From assembly GCF_000027005.1 (NCBI RefSeq), contig NC_012965.1:1599001-1663000 (forward strand): DNA of 64,000 bases. The letters run 5' to 3'. This DNA is from Komagataella phaffii GS115. Taxonomy: Eukaryota; Ascomycota; Pichiomycetes; Pichiales; Pichiaceae. Under the pieces are notes generated by a model. That model had not been told where the DNA came from, did not search any database, and saw nothing but the letters and a program-made list of their open reading frames with translations. Position 1 is the first letter of the stretch; the number at the start of each line of letters is the position of its first letter. Shown here piece after piece: positions 1 through 9,583 of the stretch. The position numbers and the translations under genes are program-made.

Positions 1-169
1 TTCTGGCGTTACCCCGGGAATCGTACATCCATGCCGCGAATCCCGGACAGGACTCAGACGGATTTCACTATTCCTAGTGGGCACAACCTCCATATATAAG
101 GATACTTCTGCCCCCTAGCTTAAGTGCCTCTATTTTGTCAGTAACAACTTTCAATTACACAAACAAACA
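1..169 (+). promoter_or_regulatory. GPM1 promoter and 5' leader
   Basis: This stretch lies directly upstream of the GPM1 start. A TATA-like element (TATATAAG) sits at about 93-100, roughly 70 bases before the ATG. The ATG is preceded by an A-rich leader (ACAAACAAACA), typical of highly expressed yeast genes. The far upstream part of the promoter is probably outside the window. Confidence 0.6.
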
Positions 170-916
170 ATGGTTAAGTTAATTTTGGTGCGTCACGGTC
201 AGAGTGACTGGAATGAAAAGAACCTCTTCACCGGATGGGTCGATGTCAGATTGTCTCCAACTGGAGAGAAGGAGGCAGCCAGAGCCGGTGAATTGTTGAA
301 GGAGAAGAACATTCACCCTGACATTCTGTACACATCCAAGCTGAGCAGAGCCATCCAAACCGCCAACATCGCTTTGGACAAGGCCGACAGATTGTCCATT
401 CCCGTCGTGAGATCCTGGAGATTGAACGAGAGACACTACGGTGCTCTTCAAGGAAAGGACAAGGCTGAGACCTTGGAGAAGTACGGAGCTGAGAAGTTCC
501 AGACCTGGAGACGTTCTTTTGACATTCCTCCACCTGAGATTGAGGATGATTCTGAGTTCTCCCAAGCCAACGATGAGAGATACAACGACGTTGATCCAAA
601 CGTTTTGCCAAAGACTGAGTCATTGGCCCTTGTCATTGACAGATTGTTGCCATACTGGCAAGATACCATTGCCAAGTCTCTTCTGGAGGGTAAGGACGTC
701 ATGATCGCTGCCCACGGTAACTCCCTTAGAGCTTTGGTTAAGCATTTGGACAAGATTTCTGATGCTGATATTGCTGGTTTGAACATCCCAACCGGTATTC
801 CATTGGTCTACGAGTTGGACGAGCGTTTGAACAAGACCAAGGAAGCTTACTACTTGGATCCAAAGGCTGCTGAGGAGGGAGCCAAGAAGGTTGCTGCTCA
901 AGGCCAAAAGAAATAG
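170..916 (+). CDS. GPM1: Phosphoglycerate mutase, cofactor-dependent (GPM1)
   Basis: This is the glycolytic and gluconeogenic 3-phosphoglycerate to 2-phosphoglycerate mutase of the 2,3-bisphosphoglycerate-dependent histidine phosphatase family, acting in the cytosol. The 248 residues match the usual length of the yeast enzyme. The RHG signature starts at residue 8, making His9 the phospho-acceptor. LNERHYG places the acid/base Glu at residue 87, and AHGNSL puts the second catalytic His at 182. The C-terminal tail is Lys/Ala-rich. An A-rich leader and a TATA element about 70 bases upstream fit strong constitutive expression. The first ATG gives a complete protein with no extra N-terminal segment. 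Identification is secure. Confidence 0.97.
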   Translation: MVKLILVRHGQSDWNEKNLFTGWVDVRLSPTGEKEAARAGELLKEKNIHPDILYTSKLSRAIQTANIALDKADRLSIPVVRSWRLNERHYGALQGKDKAETLEKYGAEKFQTWRRSFDIPPPEIEDDSEFSQANDERYNDVDPNVLPKTESLALVIDRLLPYWQDTIAKSLLEGKDVMIAAHGNSLRALVKHLDKISDADIAGLNIPTGIPLVYELDERLNKTKEAYYLDPKAAEEGAKKVAAQGQKK

Positions 917-1236
917 GTTTCTTAGTAAGTAATAAGGTGAATATATTAACTGTTCATAGTGTTATTGTTGGTGTGAATAAGGGGTGATTTTAATAGAAGA
1001 CAACACAACACATCTTGGGGATTTTAGGTCATATTGGCTGAATTATTGTGAGGAAATTCACCTAGTTACTTCAATGAATAACCACCAAATGATAAAAAAA
1101 AAGTACTTTTTGAGTTATTTCAGAATACCATACATTGACCATATTGCTTTGTGGAACAACTGATATTGAATTTCGTTTATATAATAGAGTTGTTTTGCAA
1201 GTAATAAACAACTAAGAAGAAGAAATTCACGAAAAG
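917..1236. other. Intergenic region between GPM1 and tRNA-Asp
   Basis: This is the AT-rich 3' flank of GPM1, with poly-T and poly-A runs (A9 near 1093) that could serve 3'-end formation. I see no ORF and no RNA gene in it. The final bases are the 5' flank of the tRNA gene. Confidence 0.5.
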
Positions 1237-1307
1237 TCCGTGATAGTTTAGTGGTAGAACCACCGCTTGTCGCGCGGTAGACCGGGGTTCAATTCCCCGT
1301 CGCGGAG
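1237..1307 (+). tRNA. tRNA-Asp (anticodon GUC)
   Basis: The 71-nt cloverleaf has a 7-bp acceptor stem (TCCGTGA with TCGCGGA, one G-T wobble) and discriminator G. The anticodon arm is ACCGC / TTGTCGC / GCGGT, with anticodon GTC at the centre of the 7-base loop. The T-arm carries GGGGTTCAATTCCCC, which includes the B-box. A run of eight T at 1308-1315 immediately downstream is a good RNA polymerase III terminator. CCA is not encoded and there is no intron. It closely resembles the Saccharomyces tRNA-Asp gene. Confidence 0.97.
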
Positions 1308-1409
1308 TTTTTTTTGTCATTGATATTCCCTCTTACCAGACGAAATCTACCAACCCAAATCCTTCTGCTCTTATAATAAATAATTGATGAGTACAAATCC
1401 TATAATCTA

Positions 1410-3663
1410 CTATGCCTCCAATTGCTTACTTTGCTCCCTAGCAAGTCTCTTTTTCTCCTTTTCTTCCTTCCGGTTGTACTTGACATCCTCAGGGTTGAAT
1501 CCTCCCTCCGATGAGCCCCAGTATGCCCACTCCGGAGTTGGAGCTAGGTAATCCATATGTGTGAACTTTTCACCGGATTCAAGTAACAGGAAAAACTTTT
1601 TATAGTCAATATGAGTGTACCATTGGTCGTTGATGTAATATCTCTTCGAGGCAATCAAAATACAGCATGAATGAGCATGTTCGGCAGCAATTCCGTACTC
1701 CAAACCTCTGGAATTAAGCTCATCATTCAAAGATCTTACAAAATTTTGACATTCCTCATAGAAGGGGATGTTTTGCATTGTCAAAGGATTTCCATTTCCA
1801 GAGGATGATCCGCAGAAGGTTGCACCTTTGATTTCAATCAATGAGGGCAATGCGCTCTCCACCATGTCAGCATATCCCTTGAAATCACCCATATTAAATC
1901 CTTTCACAAGAGTCAACCTAAAGACAGTTCTTTGGTGGGATTGCACAGTTCTAATGATGTTCAAACACTCATGAAGCCTTTCCCAATAGTTTCTGAACAA
2001 TGGACGGTCGATCCTTTTCAGTTCATCCTTACTAGATGCATCAATGGAAACGTACAGTTGCGTGACTTTGTTCAGAGTTCTAAGTTGGTCAGGGTGCTGG
2101 GCATTGCACACCAAAAATGAGGAAATAGCTTTGCATGCAGCATTTGTAAGAACTCATTAATGTAGGGATAAAAAAATAGGGCTCTCCGACAAGAGACAAA
2201 GCACAATGACGCACAGTGAAGGCTTCATTGAATCGATCACTAACTATGCCTGGAACACCTCTCATTTGTTTGATTTTCTTGTAATGACCTTCAAGAGCTC
2301 CATTCAGAATGTCTTCTGGCTGATCAACTTGCCATCTCCAGGTCGTCCCGACAGGGTTAGAACCATGTCTCCAACAAAAAACACATTTGTTGGAACAAGA
2401 TAATGACGGAGTCGTTTCCATGCACAGATGAGACCTAATTCCGTAGAAGGCAAACTTGTAACACGATCCCCTTCCTCGCAAGGCTGATTTAGTCCACCTA
2501 CAGATCTTGACCCCTGAATGCGAGCCAACAACAGTGTAACCCTGTTTGGTTAATGATTTGAAAGTTGGAGAGTCTTTTGCTACCATTTCTTTTTTCTCAG
2601 TGACCTGGGCAATTTCATTCTCTTCCTTCGTTTTGGCGATCATTCTTCCCATGTCTTCAACATCTACCAACGTATCGTCCGATACATCAGCGTCATCATC
2701 GTCGTAATCGTTATTTGAATCACGGATAGTCGCTTCTGGTTCATTCTCCGTTAACATAGGGTCGTCATCCTTCAGAGTTTCATCAAAAATATCTATCCAT
2801 TCGTTTATCTTTGGTTCACCTCCAGTTTTGATGCATATAGTTCCTAAGGGGAAAATTCTTCGGGCTCCCAACTTACTGAGCCATTTGTCAACCAGTTTTG
2901 CCTGGTAGCAAAACTTCTCAGCCCAAGACTCCGAATCACCAAGACCTAGAACTGTGAACCCTGCTAGTTTCTTCAATGGGAATTTGTCAATTCTGAAGTC
3001 GTTGGAAGTTTCCTCCAAAGATTCCAAAAAGTAGTCCAAAGGAGAATCTGTGTCATAAGAGGGAAGGACTAAAATGTAAACCAGATTCTTCAAATCTGGT
3101 GTGTTCACAAAATAGTCTTCTAAATCGTTCACATCTTCGTCCATGTTTAAAAGCTGTGGTTTATTTGTGGCAATCTCAGATAATTTTCCGTGTAAAGTAG
3201 TGGCCGCTTTGGCTGAAGATCCAGTTAAAGAAGAGTAAAAAATGATAAAATTAGAGTCTAACAGACTATGACTAGTGGCAGTCAATCCCTCTTTGAACTT
3301 TGGGGAGCTGGGTTTATTAGCTTTGAAAATTTTTGGGACTCTTTTCTTCCTCTGTTTAGTGTCATCTTTCCTCTTGAAAGTTGATGATTGCTTATTCTTA
3401 TTGAAAGTTCTATTCAGTTTGACAGCTCCATTTGCTAAAATTTCGTATGAGGCTTCATCCTTAGCCGGAGATGGGATAGTTCTTTCGGGTGATTTGGTAT
3501 GGCCACAAGCCGAAGTAGTAGACCGAGATGTAGAAGGTTGAGTGGAGGAGCTTTGCAACAAACAGTACAAGACCGCTGCTAAGCAAACAATGCTAATCCT
3601 TCCTCCAGTTGCAAGGTAGCAAACCAGGGCACTAACCAGTATCAAGTGGTTGATTAGAGCCAT
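1410..3663 (-). CDS. TYW1: tRNA 4-demethylwyosine synthase TYW1, reading frame broken
   Basis: TYW1 is a radical-SAM, flavodoxin-containing enzyme that makes the tricyclic base of wybutosine at position 37 of tRNA-Phe. The protein has an N-terminal hydrophobic segment, a flavodoxin-like domain, an acidic linker, then the radical-SAM cluster motif CSNKCVFC (CxxxCxxC) and the LSLVGEP motif. The C-terminal half continues in another frame with CNAQHP and IDASSKDELKRIDRP. Between LSLVGEP and CNAQHP (about 2130-2177) the conserved sequence changes frame twice. The first change is at a seven-A run on the plus strand (2170-2176), and the second is near 2130-2136. No GT...AG intron can explain this, because the bases in between encode the conserved YPYINEFLQMLH stretch. 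It is therefore either two sequencing/assembly indels or a genuine pseudogene. I prefer the start at 3663 (MALINHL...); an upstream in-frame ATG at 3699 is possible. Family identification is secure; integrity is uncertain. Confidence 0.8.
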
Positions 3664-4507
3664 GAGAGTGTAGATGGGATTGATTTTTTTTTTCCACACG
3701 AATTTGTGCAGGAAATGATATATAATTGATTATGTAATAGTAATGTGAACCAATGAAGGTCGGATGAAGGTAAGCCAAGGCATAAGTCAGTATGGAGACA
3801 GTTGAAGCACTCGTGGAGTGAACTCCCAAAAATTTTGTCTTATAGATTATGCTGGGACTGCTCGTGGCATCATAAGGGATTCTGGGTGTGTTATGGTTGG
3901 CGTTGAGGAACTGTGAGGAAAAGTCTTTGAAGACAGAAAAGGGAACTAGCTCGGCACTCACCCAAACAGAGCCCTGTCGCTTCATTCCAAGCTCAATGGT
4001 CCATGGTCCATGGTCCATGCTTTGGAAGTGACAACTATGAATGTGTAAGTCGAATGTCGGGGCCGGACATTGTTCAGGGGGTCTACCTTAATTTGGTGAA
4101 GCTTAGAAGAAAAGGTTTTCTATTTGCTATCCACAAATTTATTTCACTGAAAGAAATATTTCAGACAGTCAGAAATCAATGATCCCTTCTAAGTGTTGGT
4201 GAACTGGCTGTCCTGTGTGCTACCATAACCAGCTCAGTGAACCAAAAAAAAAAAAAAACGAAAACAGTGAATGGTAATCACATGAGTATGCTTGGTTGCG
4301 TTCATTGTAGAAGACTTTGGCTTTGAGTGGTCTACATGATAGCAAACGTTGGTCCTATTGTTGAAAAGTTTTGAACAACTGATCTTGTGGGATCAAACGC
4401 ATCTCATCCCCCACTTTACTCGGTTGATTTTTCAACCGAACACCTACCTCATCGCTCCTGATGTACCATACATAACAGCACAGATCTTTCCCTTGAGAAC
4501 TATCACA
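3664..4507. other. Divergent intergenic region, TYW1 and rhamnose mutarotase
   Basis: About 0.8 kb lies between the divergently transcribed TYW1 and the mutarotase gene. It contains a run of about sixteen A (near 4243-4258) that could exclude nucleosomes, and a short tandem GGTCCAT triplet near 3997-4018. Open frames crossing it show no recognisable protein features. I support no gene here. Confidence 0.4.
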
Positions 4508-4876
4508 ATGCCCATAGACTTGCACCCAGGGAAACGTATCTGTCAGGTTGTCAAACTTAAACCTGAATTCTACGACGAGTACGTCAAAGTTCACGCAGCT
4601 GTTTGGCCTTCAGTCCTGGAATTACTCTCCAAATATCACATTGAAGATTACTCCATTTTCTATCTGGAGCAGTATAATTTATTGATTGCTACAATGAAAT
4701 ATCTGGGCGACGACTATGAAGCAGATTGTGCCAAGATGGTAGAAGAAGACGCAAATCTCAAATGGTGGAAAATGACGGATGAAATGCAAGAGTCTCTGGT
4801 TGCCGGAAGTCTGGGCAGTGCTGACAGTAAAGGTTGGTGGCTAAACGTGCCAGAGGTGTTTAGGCATGACCACTAA
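4508..4876 (+). CDS. L-rhamnose mutarotase (RhaM/DUF718 family)
   Basis: The predicted 122-residue protein belongs to the dimeric ferredoxin-like L-rhamnose mutarotase family, which interconverts alpha and beta L-rhamnose pyranoses. It shows the family pattern in order: a YDEYVKVHAAVWPSV segment carrying the conserved His and Trp, the YSIFY strand, an LLIATMKY strand, and KWWKMTDEM near the C-terminus. Bacterial members are about 104 residues. The ATG at 4508 gives a length close to this; an upstream ATG at 4349 would add 53 residues without family similarity. It probably supports growth on L-rhamnose through the fungal non-phosphorylating (LRA) route, but no LRA gene lies beside it. Its stop overlaps the end of the convergent neighbour by 4 bases. 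Confidence 0.85.
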   Translation: MPIDLHPGKRICQVVKLKPEFYDEYVKVHAAVWPSVLELLSKYHIEDYSIFYLEQYNLLIATMKYLGDDYEADCAKMVEEDANLKWWKMTDEMQESLVAGSLGSADSKGWWLNVPEVFRHDH

Positions 4877-5478
4877 CGCCTGAGGAATCTGGAGTATCTG
4901 TCCCAGATACGGCAGATGCTGGACAGTATCAATGCGTTGTTGTGGAAAGTATTTACTGGAACTTCGTTCTCCGACATTTGCGACAGGAATAGTAGGACGT
5001 AGTCCACGTTAGGGCTGGAAATTAGGTCTAAAAGAGGATTAAAGTAGACTTTGTTTAGAGTATGAATGGCATGATATAAGAAAGCTTGTAGGTTACCTTG
5101 GAAGAATTCTAGAGGTGATAAGGTTAACTTTTCAGAGATGGGACCATGACATAGTTGATAGCAGATCAACCAGGACCCTTTAGAATACGGGTGAAACAGC
5201 CAGATCTGGATCGCAAGGGACAGTATCCAGTAGAATGGAACTGTTGACAGGCTGAGATATTGCTCTAGTTTGAGTTTCAGGAAAGAGACGAACCAATATC
5301 TGAACCATGGCAAAACCAGTGAAAGATGATACCGATGATCCACCAGATCCTCGACCTGAACTGCGCTTACAGTAAAAGGATTGGAAGAGTAAACGATAAA
5401 CTCGTTTGAATTGACCAATTGGAACGTCCGTAGAGTCATGATACTGGGTATCAGAAACGCTATAACGAAGGTAATCAT
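4873..5478 (-). CDS. Putative TB2/DP1/HVA22 (REEP/Yop1-like) membrane protein
   Basis: This 201-residue hydrophobic protein has an N-terminal membrane segment (MITFVIAFLIPSIM). A central block resembles the TB2/DP1/HVA22 domain: a Trp/Phe-rich start (FRYWFVSFLKLKLE), a PFYWILSLAIQIWLFHPYSKGS stretch matching the family's 'PFY...WL.P...G' pattern, and a following ICYQLCHGPI segment. Family members shape tubular endoplasmic reticulum. It is divergent from Yop1 itself, so it may be a second, specialised member. The C-terminal 80 residues are not recognised. The assignment rests on motif resemblance only. Transcription is convergent with the mutarotase and the two coding regions overlap by 4 bases at the stops. 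Confidence 0.55.
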   Translation of the reverse strand: MITFVIAFLIPSIMTLRTFQLVNSNEFIVYSSNPFTVSAVQVEDLVDHRYHLSLVLPWFRYWFVSFLKLKLEQYLSLSTVPFYWILSLAIQIWLFHPYSKGSWLICYQLCHGPISEKLTLSPLEFFQGNLQAFLYHAIHTLNKVYFNPLLDLISSPNVDYVLLFLSQMSENEVPVNTFHNNALILSSICRIWDRYSRFLRR

Positions 5479-6169
5479 GGCAGATCAGATGTTCCCCGTT
5501 GAACCGTTTGAAGTATGTTTACAAAGAGCGGGGGTAAGATCCAGACAACCGAGATGAGGGTGGAACATCCAGCATCCATTAGGGTGGAAAGGAAGAGCAA
5601 CTATTCTGTGGAAGTTCTTAGGCACTGCAGAGTTTACACTCCTTCTGCGTTGATTTCAGAAGTCCTCCCACTACTTCTCTCTGTCAACTGGACCTTACAA
5701 ATCTCCCCCTCCACTTCCTCGGTGAAATCTTCGGATGCCTGAAAAATGCCACCTGTCTCCAATTTCCCCCTTACCTCACCTGCCAGATCTTTCCACGCTG
5801 CTGCTGCCTTGCAACCAAATTGACTGGTTAAAGCCACGCCTATCATATAACGACTTGATGTCGTTCTCAAATCTGCCCTAAGTCTTTCACTTTCTCCGGG
5901 TTGCCAGTCCTATACTTTTCTCCGTAGAGTACCCAATTTTCGGCCTCCGGATCCGGAGTTTTTCTTACATCATTTCAATGCCCCTCTCTGGATCTTTAAT
6001 TTCGTGCAACTAACTCGCAAATACTAGCAGCTGGGGTCAACGTCGCGCAGTATTGAGACTTTGTTGTCCCTCCCCTCCTAAACGAGTTTTTGCTCAAAGT
6101 TCGGCCTAATTTCTCTTTTCTCTTCTTCCTCTTCCTCTTACACTCCCACTAAACCCATTTGCGCCCACC
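5479..6169. promoter_or_regulatory. Divergent promoter region, HVA22-like gene and LSC1
   Basis: This 0.69-kb region separates two divergent genes. The LSC1-proximal end is a long pyrimidine-rich tract (about 6108-6150, TTTCTCTTTTCTCTTC...), as is common just upstream of yeast start codons. I see no clear TATA box for LSC1. A 78-codon open frame on the minus strand (5634-5870) has no recognisable features and is probably chance. Confidence 0.4.
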
Positions 6170-7132
6170 ATGCAACGTATCCGCTGTTTCAGCACATCCC
6201 AGGTCACCCGCAACTACGCCTCCACCATCAAGAACCTCCAGGTCAACTCCTCGACGAAGGTGATTTTCCAGGGTTTCACCGGTAAACAGGGTACTTTCCA
6301 CGCGCAACAAGCTATTGACTATGGCACCCAAGTGGTCGGAGGTACTAACCCCAAGAAGGCCGGCCAATTGCACTTGGGACTCCCTGTCTTCAAGAATGTT
6401 GCTGATGCCGTCAGACAGGCTGGTGCTACTGCTTCTGGAATCTTTGTGCCCCCTTCTATCGCTGCTGCAGCAATTGAGGAGGCCGTAGAAGCTGAGATCC
6501 CCCTGGCTGTTTGTATCACGGAAGGTATTCCTCAACATGACATGTTGAGAGTGGCTGACATACTTAAATCTCAGTCGAAAACTAGACTTGTGGGACCTAA
6601 CTGTCCTGGAATCATCGCTCCGGAACAGTGCAAGATTGGTATCATGCCAGGTTTCATCCACAAGAAGGGTAAGATTGGAATTGTCTCCAAATCTGGTACA
6701 TTGACTTACGAGGCCGTCTCTCAAACCACAAACGTTGGTCTAGGTCAAAACTTGGTCATTGGTGTCGGTGGTGATTCGATTCCAGGTACTAACCTGTTGG
6801 AGGTCGTCAATCTCTATTTGAACGACCCGGAAGTTGAAGGTATTATTATGATTGGTGAAATTGGTGGAACCGCTGAGATTGAAGCCGCTGAACTGATCAA
6901 ACAACACAACAGCACCGTCTCCGTTCCAAAGCCGTTTGTCTCTTTCATCGCTGGTGTCACCGCTCCTCCGGGCAGAAGAATGGGTCACGCTGGAGCCATC
7001 ATTTCTGGTGGTAAGGGTGATGCTAAGTCTAAGATTGCTGCTCTGGAGTCTGCAGGTGTCATTGTTTCCCCATCTCCAGGAAGACTAGGTAAACTGTTGT
7101 ACGATGACTTCGTTAACAAAAATCTAATTTAG
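6170..7132 (+). CDS. LSC1: Succinyl-CoA ligase alpha subunit, mitochondrial (LSC1)
   Basis: LSC1 is the alpha subunit of succinate-CoA ligase (ADP-forming), which makes ATP by substrate-level phosphorylation in the TCA cycle of the mitochondrial matrix. The 320 residues begin with a basic, Ser/Thr-rich presequence ([19 protein letters not shown]). The CoA-binding Rossmann half follows, with [10 protein letters not shown] and the GPNCPG motif near 142-147. The ligase half carries the phospho-histidine in MGHAGAI (His273). Length and order match other yeast LSC1 proteins. The gene is convergent with the PPR gene, with only 71 bases between stops. Confidence 0.96.
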   Translation: MQRIRCFSTSQVTRNYASTIKNLQVNSSTKVIFQGFTGKQGTFHAQQAIDYGTQVVGGTNPKKAGQLHLGLPVFKNVADAVRQAGATASGIFVPPSIAAAAIEEAVEAEIPLAVCITEGIPQHDMLRVADILKSQSKTRLVGPNCPGIIAPEQCKIGIMPGFIHKKGKIGIVSKSGTLTYEAVSQTTNVGLGQNLVIGVGGDSIPGTNLLEVVNLYLNDPEVEGIIMIGEIGGTAEIEAAELIKQHNSTVSVPKPFVSFIAGVTAPPGRRMGHAGAIISGGKGDAKSKIAALESAGVIVSPSPGRLGKLLYDDFVNKNLI

Positions 7133-7203
7133 AAGATCATATATATATAATATCATAATCATTATGTGTAACACGAATAGAAAGACCTCTGGAAGAGTCC
7201 TAT

Positions 7204-9381
7204 TTACATACCTTGGAGATACTCTTCTCTCCACTTGGACTTTTTGTTTCGGACTACTCGTCTTACCACTTTTTTGGCATACTCATCTCCAAGTTGTTCT
7301 GCCATTATGTACACTGGTTTCACGTATGTCCATTCCCAATTAAATTGAGTCTCTGTTGAAAGAAGCAACCTGCAAGCGTCATTTAGTTCATTGCAATTGA
7401 CTAAGAGTTTCAACATGTCTCTAGCAAACTCAAAATCCTGGTTGTGTTTGACGTTTCTGGGTTGCATTGAAAATTCGGGCGTTTTTCTAAACCTCCCTCT
7501 TTCCTGCCAAATCCTCTGGCCAAGTTCTATGTCTTTGTTGTTGATACAGGCCTGAAGAGCTATATGGTAGATGTCATGATTTCTGGGGTATTTGATCTGG
7601 ATATTGGAGGATAACCTGATGGCCAGAGGAGTTAAACGAAGGTCTGACAGCTCGGAAGATTGCTCAGATTCTTCTTCCACTGCTACTGCATTGTCGACCT
7701 GTTCAAACACAGGTTTCAACGTCAATTCTTCAAAAGCTTTGTTAAAGTCAGCCATTGAACCTCGAGTCGCCAATATCATCAAGTAAGTTCCTACCAGTTC
7801 GGATGTGACAATATCAGGGTAATGCAGAATGATATATGACCAGATTGCCTGGACTTCTGGTAATATGTGCTTCTCTTCAAGCTCGTTCACAGGAAGGAAA
7901 GGTGTAGCTTTAGGATGGTAGCCAAAATGATTCAATGCCAATGTGCTGCGTCTCAATGCCACCACTGCATCGTTGGTTTTGGATTGCACAGTATGGTTGT
8001 CCGGATACTTGAAATATCCACGCAACAATACATTCAGAGCTATTCCATCATTCTTATTCATACTGAACGATTCAGTCATCTTGAACCTTGACTCGTGAAT
8101 GGTATTGTAGATAGCTCTGGTAAGGGATAGATCTCCGTCTCTGCTAGTAAGGTACATCATCACGGTCATTAATTTTTCATTCAATGGAAACTTTCTCTTG
8201 TAGTATTCAATAATGAAATCCCATCCCCGGTTGATCAAAACTTTTCTTGAAGAACAACCTCTTGCCAAAGCAAGCAGAATGGTTTCGTCTGGTTCTGTTT
8301 CCAAATTGTCATACAGATCCAATGCTGCTTCCACATTATCATTGAGCACATGCATTAATATCATCGAACCATAAGCCGTCGTATCTGGATTAGTGGCGAC
8401 AGAATTAAACTTCATGGCATCAAAGACCTCAGAAGTCTTTTTATAATCATCAATCTTCATACAGGTTTGTAAGACCATGGTATATATCTTTTTATTGGGT
8501 TCCTTATGGTATTTTAGTTTCATTTGATTCAGAAGATTATTGATCTTATCGAGCTTCTTTCCCTTGGAATATACTTTGATCAATGCTCCAAAAGTATAAT
8601 CTGTTGGAGCCCAGCCATTGATGTCATAGTCTTGGAAAAGAGCCTCAACCAATGGTTCATAGTAGCTCCTTTCAGAGAAGGCAGTCATCATCAAATCTGT
8701 CAAGTACCGATCAGGACTGATCCCACTGTTAAACATCATTTCATGAATCAAAGACATATGCTGATATTTTTCCTCTTTGGGTATATTTTGAATCAGTCTG
8801 GTAACATCTACGGCAGATAGACCGTTAAACCCCTGATTTTTTTCCAAATCCAGTAAAAGTCTCCCCCATTGAATGTTTTCAGGATTACTGATGTGCTTCA
8901 CCAGTGGCCCAATATGGTGTATCACCTTTTCAGGTAGCGTCAGATTCGGAGATGGAAAGGAAAACAGTTCCACCGATTTATCTGTGTTATCACTTGCATC
9001 ACTGGCTCCTGGTAAACTCTTCAACGATTTGGGCTGCTCTTCTGCTTGCATGAGTTCTCCAAAGACCAGGTCTACATCGCTGTCCAAATTGTAATCATCA
9101 GTGATTATGTCAAGATCCTTTTCTATCTCTTGTGCCAAATGCCTATCCTCTTTCCTTATATATGATTTCTGTACTTTTGTTTTGAACCTTTCTAGTTCCT
9201 CTAGCCTTTGTTTCATCTCCTGCTCCTTCTGTCTTATTCTTCTCTGCTCTTCTTTCATTAGCCATGTCTTTGCGTCGGTGTTACTTGCTCTGACAGGTTT
9301 TCTCCTCGCTATCACCACATTACGAACGGGAATGACCCTTGTGACTGACACTTTGGGAGTCCCTATTCTACTTAGTCTCAT
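7204..9381 (-). CDS. CCM1: Mitochondrial pentatricopeptide-repeat protein, probable CCM1
   Basis: This roughly 725-residue protein looks like a mitochondrial RNA-binding PPR factor. The N-terminus from the ATG at 9381 is Arg-rich and lacks acidic residues (MRLSRIGTPKVSVTRV...), as expected of a matrix targeting signal; an in-frame ATG at 9441 would put an acidic segment in front and is less likely. A charged coiled-coil follows (EEQRRIRQKEQEMKQRLEELE). Degenerate 35-residue helical repeats come next, the clearest being DYTFGALIKVYSKGKKLDKINNLLNQMK and KIYTMVLQTCMKIDDYKKTSEVFDAMK. Size and layout fit CCM1, the yeast mitochondrial small-subunit rRNA processing factor. PPR proteins diverge fast, so the family is safer than the orthologue name. 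Confidence 0.7.
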   Translation of the reverse strand: MRLSRIGTPKVSVTRVIPVRNVVIARRKPVRASNTDAKTWLMKEEQRRIRQKEQEMKQRLEELERFKTKVQKSYIRKEDRHLAQEIEKDLDIITDDYNLDSDVDLVFGELMQAEEQPKSLKSLPGASDASDNTDKSVELFSFPSPNLTLPEKVIHHIGPLVKHISNPENIQWGRLLLDLEKNQGFNGLSAVDVTRLIQNIPKEEKYQHMSLIHEMMFNSGISPDRYLTDLMMTAFSERSYYEPLVEALFQDYDINGWAPTDYTFGALIKVYSKGKKLDKINNLLNQMKLKYHKEPNKKIYTMVLQTCMKIDDYKKTSEVFDAMKFNSVATNPDTTAYGSMILMHVLNDNVEAALDLYDNLETEPDETILLALARGCSSRKVLINRGWDFIIEYYKRKFPLNEKLMTVMMYLTSRDGDLSLTRAIYNTIHESRFKMTESFSMNKNDGIALNVLLRGYFKYPDNHTVQSKTNDAVVALRRSTLALNHFGYHPKATPFLPVNELEEKHILPEVQAIWSYIILHYPDIVTSELVGTYLMILATRGSMADFNKAFEELTLKPVFEQVDNAVAVEEESEQSSELSDLRLTPLAIRLSSNIQIKYPRNHDIYHIALQACINNKDIELGQRIWQERGRFRKTPEFSMQPRNVKHNQDFEFARDMLKLLVNCNELNDACRLLLSTETQFNWEWTYVKPVYIMAEQLGDEYAKKVVRRVVRNKKSKWREEYLQGM

Positions 9382-9583
9382 ATCGCATGAAACTTTTGAT
9401 AAATTATTTTCTGATAGGAATTTTTCATCAGATATTATCATCGCGGCTTACGTAATAACAAAAAAAATTGATGGAGTCTATACTAGGCTAACATAAACTA
9501 AGTTATTAATTAAACAAAACAAAACGTACTAGCATTACTGTCATATATAAGGGCTCCTAACTAAAACTGTAAAGACTTCCCGT

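Noticed and set aside
2089..3699. Treating the two TYW1 halves as separate genes
   Set aside because: The halves together make one continuous conserved radical-SAM enzyme; neither half alone is a known protein.
3632..4018. 128-codon minus-strand open frame upstream of TYW1
   Set aside because: It overlaps the TYW1 start and has random composition; its first codons derive from the small GGTCCAT tandem repeat.
5634..5870. 78-codon minus-strand open frame in the LSC1 divergent promoter
   Set aside because: It has weak helical character only and no family match, and it occupies the shared promoter.
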